Assembly: GCA_964625275.1 (NCBI GenBank)
Contig: CAZVBH010000008.1
Coordinates: 1 to 43,339, forward strand
From: UBA3775 sp964625275
GTDB lineage: Bacteria > Bacillota > Clostridia > Lachnospirales > Lachnospiraceae
Length of the DNA: 43,339 nucleotides
Direction of reading: 5' to 3'
Shown here: one piece after another, positions 5,118 through 14,112 of the stretch
Layout: every line of letters begins with the position of its first letter
Numbering within the stretch: position 1 is the first letter of the stretch
The notes under the pieces: model-generated
Seen by the model: only the letters and a program-made list of their open reading frames with translations
What the model was told of the DNA's origin: nothing
Database searches by the model: none
Translations under genes and position numbers: made by a program

Positions 5118-7991
5118 CTAATCCTCGCCAAGCTTTAAGGCCTGGGCAATTTTCATTCTAGAAAGTATTCTTCCAAGAAGGACAAAGCATATAATAAGCA
5201 TAAGAAGTACGCAAAGACCGATTCTTACCATATCAGAAGCACCTGTAATAACCCTGGCATCGATTGTGGAATAGGTAGGTGAGTAGGCAAGCTGAATCAG
5301 TGGAACAAAAAGCTTTGCACCTATTAGACCAACAAATACTCCATAAATAATCGGAATAACCGAACCAAATAAATGCTCAAAGACAAGCATTGTGATTATT
5401 TCCTTCATGGACATACCCATTGCCCTGTAAATGCCGAACATCAGCTCTCGTGACTTAATGGATGTAATCCAGTAAATCAGGAACCCAATCATGCTCATTA
5501 CAAGTACAACAACAAAGGTTATTGTGAGCATTCCGCTGGTTACCTGGAAGAATGGCTGTTCCTTGATTTCTTCGGTTTGTACCGTTGAATCAACGAAAGT
5601 TGTATAGGTTTTTCCGGTTTCTTCGGCGAAATCATAAACCGGCTGAGTATCGTCAGCATTTATCCAAATCTGGTAAGGCTCTACTCCATAAGTCTTCTTT
5701 GCAGTATAGAAATTGCAGACTACAAGATAATGATCCAGATACGATTCGGAGCCATCAGATGCAGTACTTAAAATTTTAGATTCATAACCCGGCCATGCAT
5801 CAACAATTGCCGAAACCGTAAGCGTAAGCATTGGCATATTTTGACCGGTTCCGTCATTTCTATAAACCGTAAACTCGTCGCCAACTCCTATTCCCGTCAA
5901 TTCTGCATAATTTCTTGATATAATTGCTCCGTAAGGATCCTCTGCAAGTGCATTTAAATAATAATACCAGTGAAACTTAGTAACATTATCAGGCATGTAG
6001 GCTGTTCTACCAAATTCATCTGTAGTTATTGCCATGAAGGTTGTGGAATTATTTATGGTCTGGCTTCCGTTGCTTACAGTAGCAAGCTCATCTACCACTA
6101 CTCTAGTAAGTGAATTTACCTTAGAGGCAAGTTCAGTATAAGCATTATAATCAGGTTCTTTGTACTCAATTGTATCATTACCTTCTAGTCCAAGCTTTAT
6201 TGCCGCAGAATTGTCAACCCAGTTTTCCTGCATCACTACCGTGGCGCCATTGTCGTAAGTCAGACGAATTTCCTCATTGTCATTTATCGACCTTGCTGTT
6301 GTGGCATTAAAAATTCCAAGAGCGAGTGTCAATACTAAAAATACTATAATAAAGCTTTGACTTCTTATATTTTTTGTAATCTGCATGAAAGCTGCAAAAG
6401 ATGCCGGCTTCCATTTCTTTCTGCCTATTTTGTAAACAAGCTTTACCACTAATGGAAGTATTCGCAATAATATCAAAGCCGTAGCAAGAATGAATACAGT
6501 TGATGAAAAATAAAGTAACGGATCAAGCGTACCGCCGTTATTTATTTTTTTAATTATGACATCCTGCTGATTATAAAAGGAATAAAGTCCATAAAGCGAA
6601 ATCACCAGAAGAATGAAATCCAAAAAGACTGTCTGCCAAAGAGGCTTCTTTTTCTTCTTTTTATTTGTCTTCTGTTCAACAATACTGAAGTTCGCATACT
6701 TAAATACAGGAAGAGTCATAATGATTGCCGCAACTGCTGCTGCAATCAGGGCATACAAAAATGAAATTAATGTAAAATGAACTTCTATGGTTGTTCTTAT
6801 TGAAAATTCCATAAATGATCTTGTGGCACCAAAAGCAACACAAAACAGATATCCAAGCGGCAAGCCGATTAAAAGTCCTACGGCAGAAATAAGCCCGCCC
6901 TGTCCAAAATATGAAAGTATAAGCTGTTTTTTGCTTACACCCCTGCTCTTAAGCATTGCTATTTCACTCTGCTCTATCGAAATAATCTGGTTAGATACCA
7001 TGAAAATGAAAACACAAAGTAAAATAAGAACAGGAATCTGGAATATCCACATGGTTACCGTAACCTTAGTGCTTCCATCTCTATATGTAGTAAAAGGCTC
7101 CTCATAATTAAATTTACCAGTATAAAGCCCATTATCTTTACAATCTTTCCTGATTATATTGTCAGTACTAATGAAGCTGTTAATTTCATCTGTTTTTATA
7201 GCGGTATAGTCAAATACAGCATAATAAAATGCCGTTACGGATGTAATCATGTTTTCCTGCATAAATACATCTTTAAAAACATTATCACTGATAAAAAAGT
7301 CAGCATCATAATCCATGGCATCTCTTACCCAGTATGAATCTTCATCATCTTTTGATGTAAATACACCCGTAATTTTTATATATATTTGCTGACCATCGTT
7401 ATTATTAAGCTTTACAGAGAGAATATCACCTACAACAAGCTTAGTACTTATCAGCATACTTTCACTAATAACTGCTTCATAAACAGCAGCTTCACTCTCA
7501 TCTCCTGTTTCGCTGTCTGTAACTGTCATGGTTTCCACATTGTCGGTAAACATTGAACCATACATAATCTCAATATGGTCAGAAAATCCGAGCATGTTGT
7601 CAACCGTAACCTTCGCTGAAGAAACTCCATCACGTTTTTCAATAAGGGAGGCTGTTAAATCGGCTGTTTCAAAAGAAGTTATTGTATTTAAAGTTTCTTT
7701 TTCATATAAGGAACTCAGTTTATCAGCTGCCGTATAAGGATCGGTAAAAAGCTCACTGGAATAAGCAGCAAGACGGCTGTTTGAAAGTGTGCCTGAAACC
7801 GTTGCAACGGCAGGATATTCATTAGTCTCCTCCATCTGACTTTCCAGTTCATCAGTAAGCATTTTCTGAAGTGCCGCTGCGGTATACATTGGATTACAGC
7901 AGGCAACAGCGATGAGCAGTATGGTGCCAATCAGCATACAGGAGATAAGCCATTTTTTGTTTAATATTTTTTGAATTATAAAAGTAAACAT
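5118..7991 (-). CDS. large FtsX/MacB-like ABC permease
   Basis: The 957-aa membrane protein has a transmembrane helix near residues 12-33, an extracellular region to about residue 310, a group of helices from about 315 to 560, a second extracellular region to about 815, and three C-terminal helices (about 815-842, 865-895, 923-943). The FtsX-like signature KSRGVSKKQLILSYF near residue 350 and FGIYRAMGMSMKEIITMLVF near residue 855 give two FtsX modules in one chain. The translation start has an AGGAGG site 9 bp after the upstream adaptor gene. With two lipoprotein adaptors and two ATPases it forms a MacAB-like system in a monoderm. The substrate is not evident; export of a peptide or amphiphile is possible. 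Confidence 0.9.
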   Translation of the reverse strand: MFTFIIQKILNKKWLISCMLIGTILLIAVACCNPMYTAAALQKMLTDELESQMEETNEYPAVATVSGTLSNSRLAAYSSELFTDPYTAADKLSSLYEKETLNTITSFETADLTASLIEKRDGVSSAKVTVDNMLGFSDHIEIMYGSMFTDNVETMTVTDSETGDESEAAVYEAVISESMLISTKLVVGDILSVKLNNNDGQQIYIKITGVFTSKDDEDSYWVRDAMDYDADFFISDNVFKDVFMQENMITSVTAFYYAVFDYTAIKTDEINSFISTDNIIRKDCKDNGLYTGKFNYEEPFTTYRDGSTKVTVTMWIFQIPVLILLCVFIFMVSNQIISIEQSEIAMLKSRGVSKKQLILSYFGQGGLISAVGLLIGLPLGYLFCVAFGATRSFMEFSIRTTIEVHFTLISFLYALIAAAVAAIIMTLPVFKYANFSIVEQKTNKKKKKKPLWQTVFLDFILLVISLYGLYSFYNQQDVIIKKINNGGTLDPLLYFSSTVFILATALILLRILPLVVKLVYKIGRKKWKPASFAAFMQITKNIRSQSFIIVFLVLTLALGIFNATTARSINDNEEIRLTYDNGATVVMQENWVDNSAAIKLGLEGNDTIEYKEPDYNAYTELASKVNSLTRVVVDELATVSNGSQTINNSTTFMAITTDEFGRTAYMPDNVTKFHWYYYLNALAEDPYGAIISRNYAELTGIGVGDEFTVYRNDGTGQNMPMLTLTVSAIVDAWPGYESKILSTASDGSESYLDHYLVVCNFYTAKKTYGVEPYQIWINADDTQPVYDFAEETGKTYTTFVDSTVQTEEIKEQPFFQVTSGMLTITFVVVLVMSMIGFLIYWITSIKSRELMFGIYRAMGMSMKEIITMLVFEHLFGSVIPIIYGVFVGLIGAKLFVPLIQLAYSPTYSTIDARVITGASDMVRIGLCVLLMLIICFVLLGRILSRMKIAQALKLGED

Positions 7992-8000
7992 TGCTTCCTC

Positions 8001-10088
8001 CTAGTATTTAATGCAAACATCGCCGGGTTCAAGTCCGCTCTTCACCCAACAGGTGGCATTCGTTCCTGTTATTATAGTACCAAGTGTAATATATTTTTTA
8101 ACTACACTATCTTCATACTCAACAAATACATAATTTCCGTCAGTATCAGAAAAGACATAGGAGCTGTCAATTAATGTGACATTGCTTATTTCAATATCGG
8201 TAACCGTAAGTGAAGCCCCTGCTGATGAAATATTTACTATGTCATCATCGTTATCAAGACGCACAGTCATCTCCAACAGGTCATTTCTGCCAATGGCTCT
8301 TCCTGTTACTGTCTTTCCCATTGAGGTAAGTACTACTGAATTACCATATTTAACATAGCCATTTGTCTCTGTGACAAGGGAATAATCATTTACATATACT
8401 AAATAGCTGTTTATGTCTGTAATATAGCCAATTGTTGTACCTGCTGTTACCTTGCCTGTTAAAACAGGAACTATATTTTGGTCATCCATATTACTGTAAA
8501 TACCCGTTGCCGGTGCATATACAATAACATCTTCTCCATTTTCACAGCTGACATATAAATCATATTGTTCTTTTTTCTCTGCTAAATCTTCATCAAGAGA
8601 AGCTACATAATCATCATAGCCATCATTTAATTCCTTAAGTTCATATTCGGCAATTGTCTTTGATACCTTATCTTCTGCGTCATTTACTTCTGCTTCTTTG
8701 TCATATATCCTTGTCTTATAGGCATCAATGGAAGCGTCATAGGTTTCAAGTGCATCAGTATAAGTATTTTTTACTTTTTCTATCTCTGACTTGGCTACAT
8801 TAGGAGTAATTGCAAAAAGTGGTTCTCCTTCTTCTACATATAAATCCGTCGTAGCTTCCATATAAATTTCTGAAACCGTTCCATTAATAGGTACTGAAAA
8901 ATAGGTACTGTCGTCAGAGCTTTTATAGGCATCGGAAAATTCCATTGTATGGACATAATCACCGGTATAAACCGTAGTATAAGATGGCTCAGATTTCCAG
9001 GAAGCAGAGTCTTCACAATAATATATCTTATCTCCCACACTAAGTCCTTCTTCTATTACTACATTTCCATCTATGGTTTCACCTGATGTTATATAAGTAT
9101 TTTCTTCATAACCATCTGCATTTAGTTTTTTTACATAATCCTGACCGGTTACATTATCTGTGAAAATACATTCCTCCGGTACATAGATACAGTCACTCTT
9201 TGAGGTTATAGCTTCAAAAACTGCGACATAATCACCAAATTTCACATCTTCAGAAAGTCCGTCAATCACTGCTCTGCTATAATAGTCCTTGCCGTAGTCT
9301 TCCATATATGCGATTTCTTCATCTGTATATTCAAGGAAGTCAAAGTCCTTATAAATATCTGAACCAATTTGAATGTAAATATCTAAAAGTGATGAAAGTT
9401 CGTCTGATGTCTGATATTCAAACTGAATTATTTTTTCAGACTCATCAGCAACTGTCAAAACTGACACATCCTGATTTATCATTTTTCCATCGCTGCTTGC
9501 GGCAATGGCTGTTATGACGCCGTCACAAGGTGCAATTATGTCAGTATGATTCTGATAAGCTAAAAGCTCGTCATATTCCGTAAGCATAGTCTCATACTCA
9601 TCGGCTCTTTCATCTTCATCCTTCTGATATTCCAGCTGCTTTGCCTGGATATCCAAATCATAAAGCTCAGCATCCATTCCTGACATGGTGCTTTTTTTAG
9701 ATTTCATTGAATTGATGTCTGCATCATGCTGTTCTATATAATATTCACTAATAGTTTCATATTGTGAAAGCTCTTCTTCCAGGTTCAGAATTTCTTCATC
9801 AAGATTTTCATAAATACTGAAAACAATATCGCCTTTTTTTACAGTATCGCCTATTTTATAGTTTACATTATAGGCTTCACCTGAAATTTCAGAATAGACC
9901 TCCTGATAATCGGGAACAACGGTTGCATCATAAACAGCAGATTCTTCAAGATTACCTTTTTCAACCGTATAGTATACCGAAAGATTTAAATCTGAAGATA
10001 TAAGTTCAGGTACATCCTGCCCGCCACACGAGGTAAGCATAAGCAGATTAGCAGAAATTAAAAAATATGATAAAATTCTTTTTTTCAT
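8001..10088 (-). CDS. internally duplicated HlyD/MacA-like adaptor lipoprotein
   Basis: The start is placed at ATG 10088, behind GAGGTGAG, giving 695 aa; the longer frame would overlap the previous gene without a ribosome-binding site. Residues 1-20 form a signal peptide ending LMLTS before Cys21 (lipobox). Two adaptor units follow. The first has a barrel-sandwich lobe at IGDTVKKGDIVFSI, an acidic coiled coil, and a returning lobe at IIAPCDGVITAIA. The second has VEEGEPLFAITPN, another coiled coil of about 100 residues, and a returning lobe at IVYAPATGIYSN. Canonical MacA-like adaptors have a single unit of about 380 aa, so this one is a tandem duplication. It lies between a single-unit adaptor gene (10 bp upstream) and the permease (9 bp downstream). 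Confidence 0.85.
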   Translation of the reverse strand: MKKRILSYFLISANLLMLTSCGGQDVPELISSDLNLSVYYTVEKGNLEESAVYDATVVPDYQEVYSEISGEAYNVNYKIGDTVKKGDIVFSIYENLDEEILNLEEELSQYETISEYYIEQHDADINSMKSKKSTMSGMDAELYDLDIQAKQLEYQKDEDERADEYETMLTEYDELLAYQNHTDIIAPCDGVITAIAASSDGKMINQDVSVLTVADESEKIIQFEYQTSDELSSLLDIYIQIGSDIYKDFDFLEYTDEEIAYMEDYGKDYYSRAVIDGLSEDVKFGDYVAVFEAITSKSDCIYVPEECIFTDNVTGQDYVKKLNADGYEENTYITSGETIDGNVVIEEGLSVGDKIYYCEDSASWKSEPSYTTVYTGDYVHTMEFSDAYKSSDDSTYFSVPINGTVSEIYMEATTDLYVEEGEPLFAITPNVAKSEIEKVKNTYTDALETYDASIDAYKTRIYDKEAEVNDAEDKVSKTIAEYELKELNDGYDDYVASLDEDLAEKKEQYDLYVSCENGEDVIVYAPATGIYSNMDDQNIVPVLTGKVTAGTTIGYITDINSYLVYVNDYSLVTETNGYVKYGNSVVLTSMGKTVTGRAIGRNDLLEMTVRLDNDDDIVNISSAGASLTVTDIEISNVTLIDSSYVFSDTDGNYVFVEYEDSVVKKYITLGTIITGTNATCWVKSGLEPGDVCIKY

Positions 10089-10098
10089 ATGCCTCACC

Positions 10099-11289
10099 TC
10101 AGTTTTCATTATCATCAGAGCTTGTAGAAGAATCAGTAATTACACAGTCGCCCACTTCTAAGCCGGATTTAATTTCGGCAAGTTTACTTGAAATTACTCC
10201 AACTTCAACATCCTGTATTCTTCTTGAGCCATCATCATTTTCCATATATACGGCATAGCCGTCACCGGATTTAAGTAATGCTGACTTTGGAATTGTTATA
10301 ACATTGTCCGCTTCGTCAAGGACTATGTTTATCGCACCCTTAATTGAATTACCTGAAAGCTCAGTAGCTCCTGAAACATAGTCAAATTCTATTCTGTAAG
10401 TAGAATTCAATTCACTTGTAGCTTCTATTGAGGTACATTTAACAACCATTTCAGAGGTACTTGTTTCAGTATCCCTTTCTTTCATGTCTTTTCCAATCTG
10501 TTCATCATTATTTACATAATTAACAATAGAAAAAGTTACATTATATTCCTCATCTACCGTAAAATATTCAGGTTTAGCAGTAATTGCATAAATTTCAGAA
10601 TCTGCTTCAAGGACAGATACTGCTGTTTCTCCTGCCGCAAGGGTATCCCATTTGCTTACCTGTGCAATGTAGCCTATCGTACCGTCAGCAGGTGCATAAA
10701 TTTTACAGGCATCAAGTAATTCCTGCTTTTCTTCCAGTTCATAAGTTGTTACATTTAAATCTTTGGTTATGTCTTCGACCATTTTATTATAATAATCCAG
10801 GTTAGTTGTATCGAAGGTCTGATTATAGGATATATATATTTTTTCTTTTTGTTCTTCAAGACTTGCAAGCGATGAATAATATTCTATCTGAGAAGTATAG
10901 GTTTCATATTCTTTAGTAAGCTCATCCACCGTATCCTGAAGATTCATTGGTTTACCATAGGAATCATAAGGGTCACATTCTACTAAAAGATCACCTTTTT
11001 TAACTTCATCACCTTTTGAAAAATATGTTTTTGATACAACAAAGGATGAAGACTTGTATGTCATTTTGTAAACCTTTGAACTGGCATATGAGACTTCTAC
11101 TGAATCAGATTTAATGACATCTCCTAACGATGCATAAACATAGCTGTAAGCATCCTCATCAAGTGTCTGTGCTATCGGTGCTTTCTTATGCTCCTCCTGG
11201 CTCACGAGTGAGCAGGAGGTTGCTATAAGAGAAGTTAATGCACATAAGACTGTTACAGCCTGAATTTTGATTTTTTTATTATTAGACAT
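10099..11289 (-). CDS. HlyD/MacA-like adaptor lipoprotein
   Basis: This 396-aa protein has an N-terminal signal (AVTVLCALTSLIAT) ending at Cys26 in LIATSC, a slightly atypical lipobox. A barrel-sandwich half is seen at FSKGDEVKKGDLLVECDPYD (near residue 95), then a coiled coil (EYETYTSQIEYYSSLASLEE), the returning half at IYAPADGTIGYIAQ, and a beta-barrel region ending LEVGDCVITDSS. That is the usual single-unit periplasmic-adaptor order. In a Gram-positive it would be anchored on the outer face of the membrane and dock onto the FtsX permease. It starts 11 bp after the stop of the formyl-THF ligase gene, with GGGGGA in the gap as ribosome-binding site, so the two are probably on one message. 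Confidence 0.88.
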   Translation of the reverse strand: MSNNKKIKIQAVTVLCALTSLIATSCSLVSQEEHKKAPIAQTLDEDAYSYVYASLGDVIKSDSVEVSYASSKVYKMTYKSSSFVVSKTYFSKGDEVKKGDLLVECDPYDSYGKPMNLQDTVDELTKEYETYTSQIEYYSSLASLEEQKEKIYISYNQTFDTTNLDYYNKMVEDITKDLNVTTYELEEKQELLDACKIYAPADGTIGYIAQVSKWDTLAAGETAVSVLEADSEIYAITAKPEYFTVDEEYNVTFSIVNYVNNDEQIGKDMKERDTETSTSEMVVKCTSIEATSELNSTYRIEFDYVSGATELSGNSIKGAINIVLDEADNVITIPKSALLKSGDGYAVYMENDDGSRRIQDVEVGVISSKLAEIKSGLEVGDCVITDSSTSSDDNEN

Positions 11290-11300
11290 AATTCCCCCAA

Positions 11301-12971
11301 TTAGAAAAGTCCGACAATTTTCCCCGAATCGTCAACATCTACACGCTCAGCTGCAGGTACCTTTGGAAGTCCGGGCATTGTCATGATATTGCCGGTCAGT
11401 ACAACTACAAAGCCTGCGCCTGCATTTACATAAACATCACTGATTGTGATATCAAAGCCTTCCGGTCTTCCAAGCCTTGTTGCATCATCAGATAAGGAAT
11501 ACTGATTCTTTGCAACGCAAATCGGAAGATTTCCGTAGCCGAGCTCCGTTATAGAATTTATCTTTTTCATTACACCGGCGCCATAAACTACTCTTCCGGC
11601 GCCATAAATTTCTTTGCATATTGTTTCAAGCTTTTCTGTAATAGGGAGCTCTGTATCATAAAGAAAATCAAAATCTGATTTTTCATTTTCAAGAGTTTCC
11701 ATTAAAAGCTTTGCTAGTTCAAGACCGCCTTCGCCACCCTTTTCCCAAACTTCAGAAAGGGCAAATTTACAGCCTCTTGCTTCACAGAATTCTTTAACAT
11801 AATCAAGCTCTGCAGCTGTATCCTCGGAGAATCTGTTAAGTGTGACAATTACAGGAAGCTTATATTTCTGGAGATTTTCAATATGCTTCTCGAGATTTAC
11901 AATTCCTGCCTTCAAGGCTTCCAGATTTTCTTCCTTTAATTCAGTCTTTGGTACTCCACCATTGTACTTTAAGGCTCTTACTGTTGCTACGAGAACTGCT
12001 GCGTCAGGCTTAAGATCACCAAGACGGCACTTTATGTCGAAGAATTTTTCTGCACCGAGGTCAGCACCAAAGCCTGCTTCTGTTATTGTAACGTCAGCTA
12101 TTTTAAGTGATGCCTTAGTAGCTGAAATTGAGTTACAGCCATGTGCTATGTTGGCAAATGGTCCGCCATGAACAATTGCAGGTGTATTTTCTACCGTCTG
12201 AACGAGGTTTGGCTTGATTGCATCCTTAAGGAGTGCTGTCATTGCACCAACTGCTTTTAAATCCTTGGCAGTTACGGGCTTACCGTCATAGGTATAGCCT
12301 ACGATTATTTTGGCAAGCTTCTCTTTTAAGTCTTCAAGATCATTTGCAAGGCAGAGAACTGCCATAATTTCAGAAGCTACTGTGATAATGAAATGATCTT
12401 CTCTTGTAACTCCGTTTGCCTTTGAACCAAGCCCGATTACAATATTTCTAAGTGCTCTGTCATTCATGTCAACGCAGCGCTTCCAGGTAATCTGCTTTGG
12501 ATCGATATTTAAGCTGTTGCCCTGATGAATATGATTATCGAGCATAGCTGCAAGCAGATTATTTGCTGAAGTAATTGCATGAAAATCACCTGTAAAGTGA
12601 AGATTTAATTCTTCCATTGGTACTACCTGAGCATAACCGCCACCGGCTGCTCCACCTTTGATACCAAAGCATGGTCCAAGTGATGGCTCACGAAGTGCGA
12701 TACATGCCTTTACGCCAAGCTTATGAAGTGCTTCGCCAAGACCTACTGTTGTGGTCGTCTTTCCTTCACCTGCCGGTGTAGGATTAATGGCTGTTACAAG
12801 AACGAGCTTTCCATTTTCCTTATCCTTAAGTGAATCTATATATTCTGATGATATTTTTGCCTTATACTTTCCATAAAATTCAAGGTCATCTTCTTTAATT
12901 CCGATTTTAGCAGCTACCTCTTTGATTGGCAGCATTTTTGCTTCCTGAGCGATTTCAATATCTGTTTTCAT
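11301..12971 (-). CDS. fhs: formate-tetrahydrofolate ligase
   Basis: Fhs makes 10-formyl-tetrahydrofolate from formate, ATP and THF. In acetogenic and many other Clostridia it feeds purine and one-carbon metabolism. The nucleotide loop TPAGEGKTTTTVGLGEAL is at about residues 62-79, and the long central GGPFANIAHGCNS and C-terminal MTMPGLPKVPAAERVDVD motifs are family-specific. Starting at ATG 12971 (MKTDIEIAQEAK) gives 556 aa, the usual length, and the start has a GAGGAAA site. The frame is open for 55 codons further upstream, but that extension is AT-rich and crosses the promoter. The adaptor gene follows after 11 bp. Confidence 0.96.
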   Translation of the reverse strand: MKTDIEIAQEAKMLPIKEVAAKIGIKEDDLEFYGKYKAKISSEYIDSLKDKENGKLVLVTAINPTPAGEGKTTTTVGLGEALHKLGVKACIALREPSLGPCFGIKGGAAGGGYAQVVPMEELNLHFTGDFHAITSANNLLAAMLDNHIHQGNSLNIDPKQITWKRCVDMNDRALRNIVIGLGSKANGVTREDHFIITVASEIMAVLCLANDLEDLKEKLAKIIVGYTYDGKPVTAKDLKAVGAMTALLKDAIKPNLVQTVENTPAIVHGGPFANIAHGCNSISATKASLKIADVTITEAGFGADLGAEKFFDIKCRLGDLKPDAAVLVATVRALKYNGGVPKTELKEENLEALKAGIVNLEKHIENLQKYKLPVIVTLNRFSEDTAAELDYVKEFCEARGCKFALSEVWEKGGEGGLELAKLLMETLENEKSDFDFLYDTELPITEKLETICKEIYGAGRVVYGAGVMKKINSITELGYGNLPICVAKNQYSLSDDATRLGRPEGFDITISDVYVNAGAGFVVVLTGNIMTMPGLPKVPAAERVDVDDSGKIVGLF

Positions 12972-12989
12972 AATTTCCTCCAAATTAGC

Positions 12990-13026
12990 GAAAAATCTCT
13001 TTTGCTTAAGTTTTGAGAGACTTTTC
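12990..13026 (-). promoter_or_regulatory. imperfect hairpin in the fhs leader
   Basis: Arms of 11 nt (12990-13000 / 13016-13026) match at 10 positions and lie about 20 nt upstream of the fhs start. A T run falls within the distal arm, so weak attenuation is conceivable but not shown. Confidence 0.3.
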
Positions 13027-13050
13027 AGATATAAATTTTGATACCCAATT

Positions 13051-13069
13051 TTTAACAAATATATTATAC
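13051..13069 (-). promoter_or_regulatory. fhs extended -10 promoter element
   Basis: On the minus strand a TATAAT (13063-13068) is preceded by TG one base upstream, giving an extended -10; the -35 is poor. The 19 bases here (TTTAACAAATATATTATAC on the plus strand) recur exactly at 22281-22299 ahead of the esterase gene. Confidence 0.55.
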
Positions 13070-13140
13070 CATGTAATAGGGAAACATGCACCATTATTTT
13101 TTTGTTGGATAAAATAAACTTGTTGTAGGATAACACTTGA

Positions 13141-13169
13141 TTGACTTTTTTAGGGAGAGCTTTTATAAT
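13141..13169 (+). promoter_or_regulatory. promoter of the HAD phosphatase gene
   Basis: TTGACT (13141-13146), 17-bp spacer and TATAAT (13164-13169), a near-consensus sigma-A promoter. The predicted start near 13176 lies about 32 nt before the ATG. Confidence 0.85.
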
Positions 13170-13207
13170 CTTTGAATTAGAAAAAAATATTTTTATGTGA
13201 GGAAATT

Positions 13208-13858
13208 ATGAAATACAAAGCTGTTATTTATGACCTGGATGGTACTCTTTTATATACACTTGATGATTTAAGAAATAGCGTTAATTACGCTTTGGAAAAA
13301 TTTGGTCATCCCCTTAGGACAACTGATGAAATCAGACTTTTTATCGGTAATGGTGTTGCCGTACTTATGAGAAGAAGTGCGCCTGCTCATTGTACTGATG
13401 AGGAGGTCAAGGAAATGCTTGACGTATTTCGAGAGCATTATCTCAAGCATATGTATGACAATACCAGAGCCTACGATGGTGTCCTTCAAATGATGAAGGA
13501 TATTCACGATGCCGGGATTCTTTCTGCAATTGTTTCAAACAAGCTGGATCCTGCTGTCAAGGAATTAGATAAATTATTTTTTAATGGGCTTACTACTACT
13601 GCTATTGGAGCTCCTCCGGAAGCAAAAAAGCCTGATCCCACGAGTGTATACATGTGTATGGACACTCTTGGAATCAGGCCTGGTGAAGCCATATATGTTG
13701 GAGATACCGATGTCGACATTGAAACCGCTCACAATGCAGGAATCAAGTGCATTGGAGTAAGCTGGGGTTTCAGAGGACGCAAGTTCCTGGAAGACTACAA
13801 ATGCGACTATATAATTGATAAGCCTAAGGAACTTCTTCCACTAATTAAAAGCCTCTAA
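13208..13858 (+). CDS. HAD-superfamily phosphatase, phosphoglycolate phosphatase-like
   Basis: The 216-aa protein carries the HAD motif I DLDGTLLYT (nucleophile and acid Asp at residues 9 and 11), a helical cap, motif II IVSNK near residue 113, a conserved KKPDP lysine near residue 138, and motif III YVGDTDVDIETAHNAG. This subfamily I layout is that of Gph-like phosphoglycolate phosphatases and related small-molecule phosphatases. The precise substrate cannot be told from sequence. It is a single gene on the plus strand with its own strong promoter and a TGAGGAAAT ribosome-binding region. A link to the sugar-phosphate genes nearby is possible but unsupported. Confidence 0.88.
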   Translation: MKYKAVIYDLDGTLLYTLDDLRNSVNYALEKFGHPLRTTDEIRLFIGNGVAVLMRRSAPAHCTDEEVKEMLDVFREHYLKHMYDNTRAYDGVLQMMKDIHDAGILSAIVSNKLDPAVKELDKLFFNGLTTTAIGAPPEAKKPDPTSVYMCMDTLGIRPGEAIYVGDTDVDIETAHNAGIKCIGVSWGFRGRKFLEDYKCDYIIDKPKELLPLIKSL

Positions 13859-13868
13859 TTTCTAACTA

Positions 13869-14048
13869 TTAAGCTTTTATTCTTCGATTACGAGTAACTA
13901 CTGCACACCTGAAAGCCTTCATCATTGCCGGAGATAGTTCCTCACAATCTTCATCAAAGACAATTTCACTTTTCTTAGCTTCTTCAATTTCAAGTAACTG
14001 TTCAGGTGTAAGCTCCTGTCCGGGTTCAGTATAGTATGTTTTTATCAT
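13869..14048 (-). CDS. small acidic conserved-type protein of unknown function
   Basis: The frame from ATG 14048 has an AAAGGAG site at good spacing and encodes 58 residues; an earlier ATG at 14081 lacks one. The sequence starts MIKTYYTEPGQELTPEQLLE and contains IVFDEDCEELSPAMMKAFR, ending in a basic RNRRIKA tail. Short proteins with this DEDCEELSP-like core look to me like those often found singly or near small toxins in clostridia, but I do not recognise a characterised function, and no partner toxin is adjacent. It lies 64 bp downstream of manA in the same direction and may simply be the tail of that transcript. Confidence 0.6.
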   Translation of the reverse strand: MIKTYYTEPGQELTPEQLLEIEEAKKSEIVFDEDCEELSPAMMKAFRCAVVTRNRRIKA

Positions 14049-14112
14049 AATATAAACTCCTTTATCCCATTCAAATTTCATAACCCATACCCTTCCAACT
14101 GTAAATTAATAA

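Noticed and set aside
12972..13136. 55-codon N-terminal extension of formyl-THF ligase
   Set aside because: It crosses the -10 element and a leader hairpin, and family members start at the MKTDIEIAQ position.
13849..13890. Terminator after the HAD gene (TAAAAGC/GCTTTTA)
   Set aside because: Only a 7-bp AT-rich stem with a loop of about 20 nt and no clear T-tract; not reported as a feature.
13869..14048. A type II toxin-antitoxin pair around the small acidic protein
   Set aside because: No toxin-like partner gene is adjacent; the neighbours are manA and a convergent phosphatase gene.
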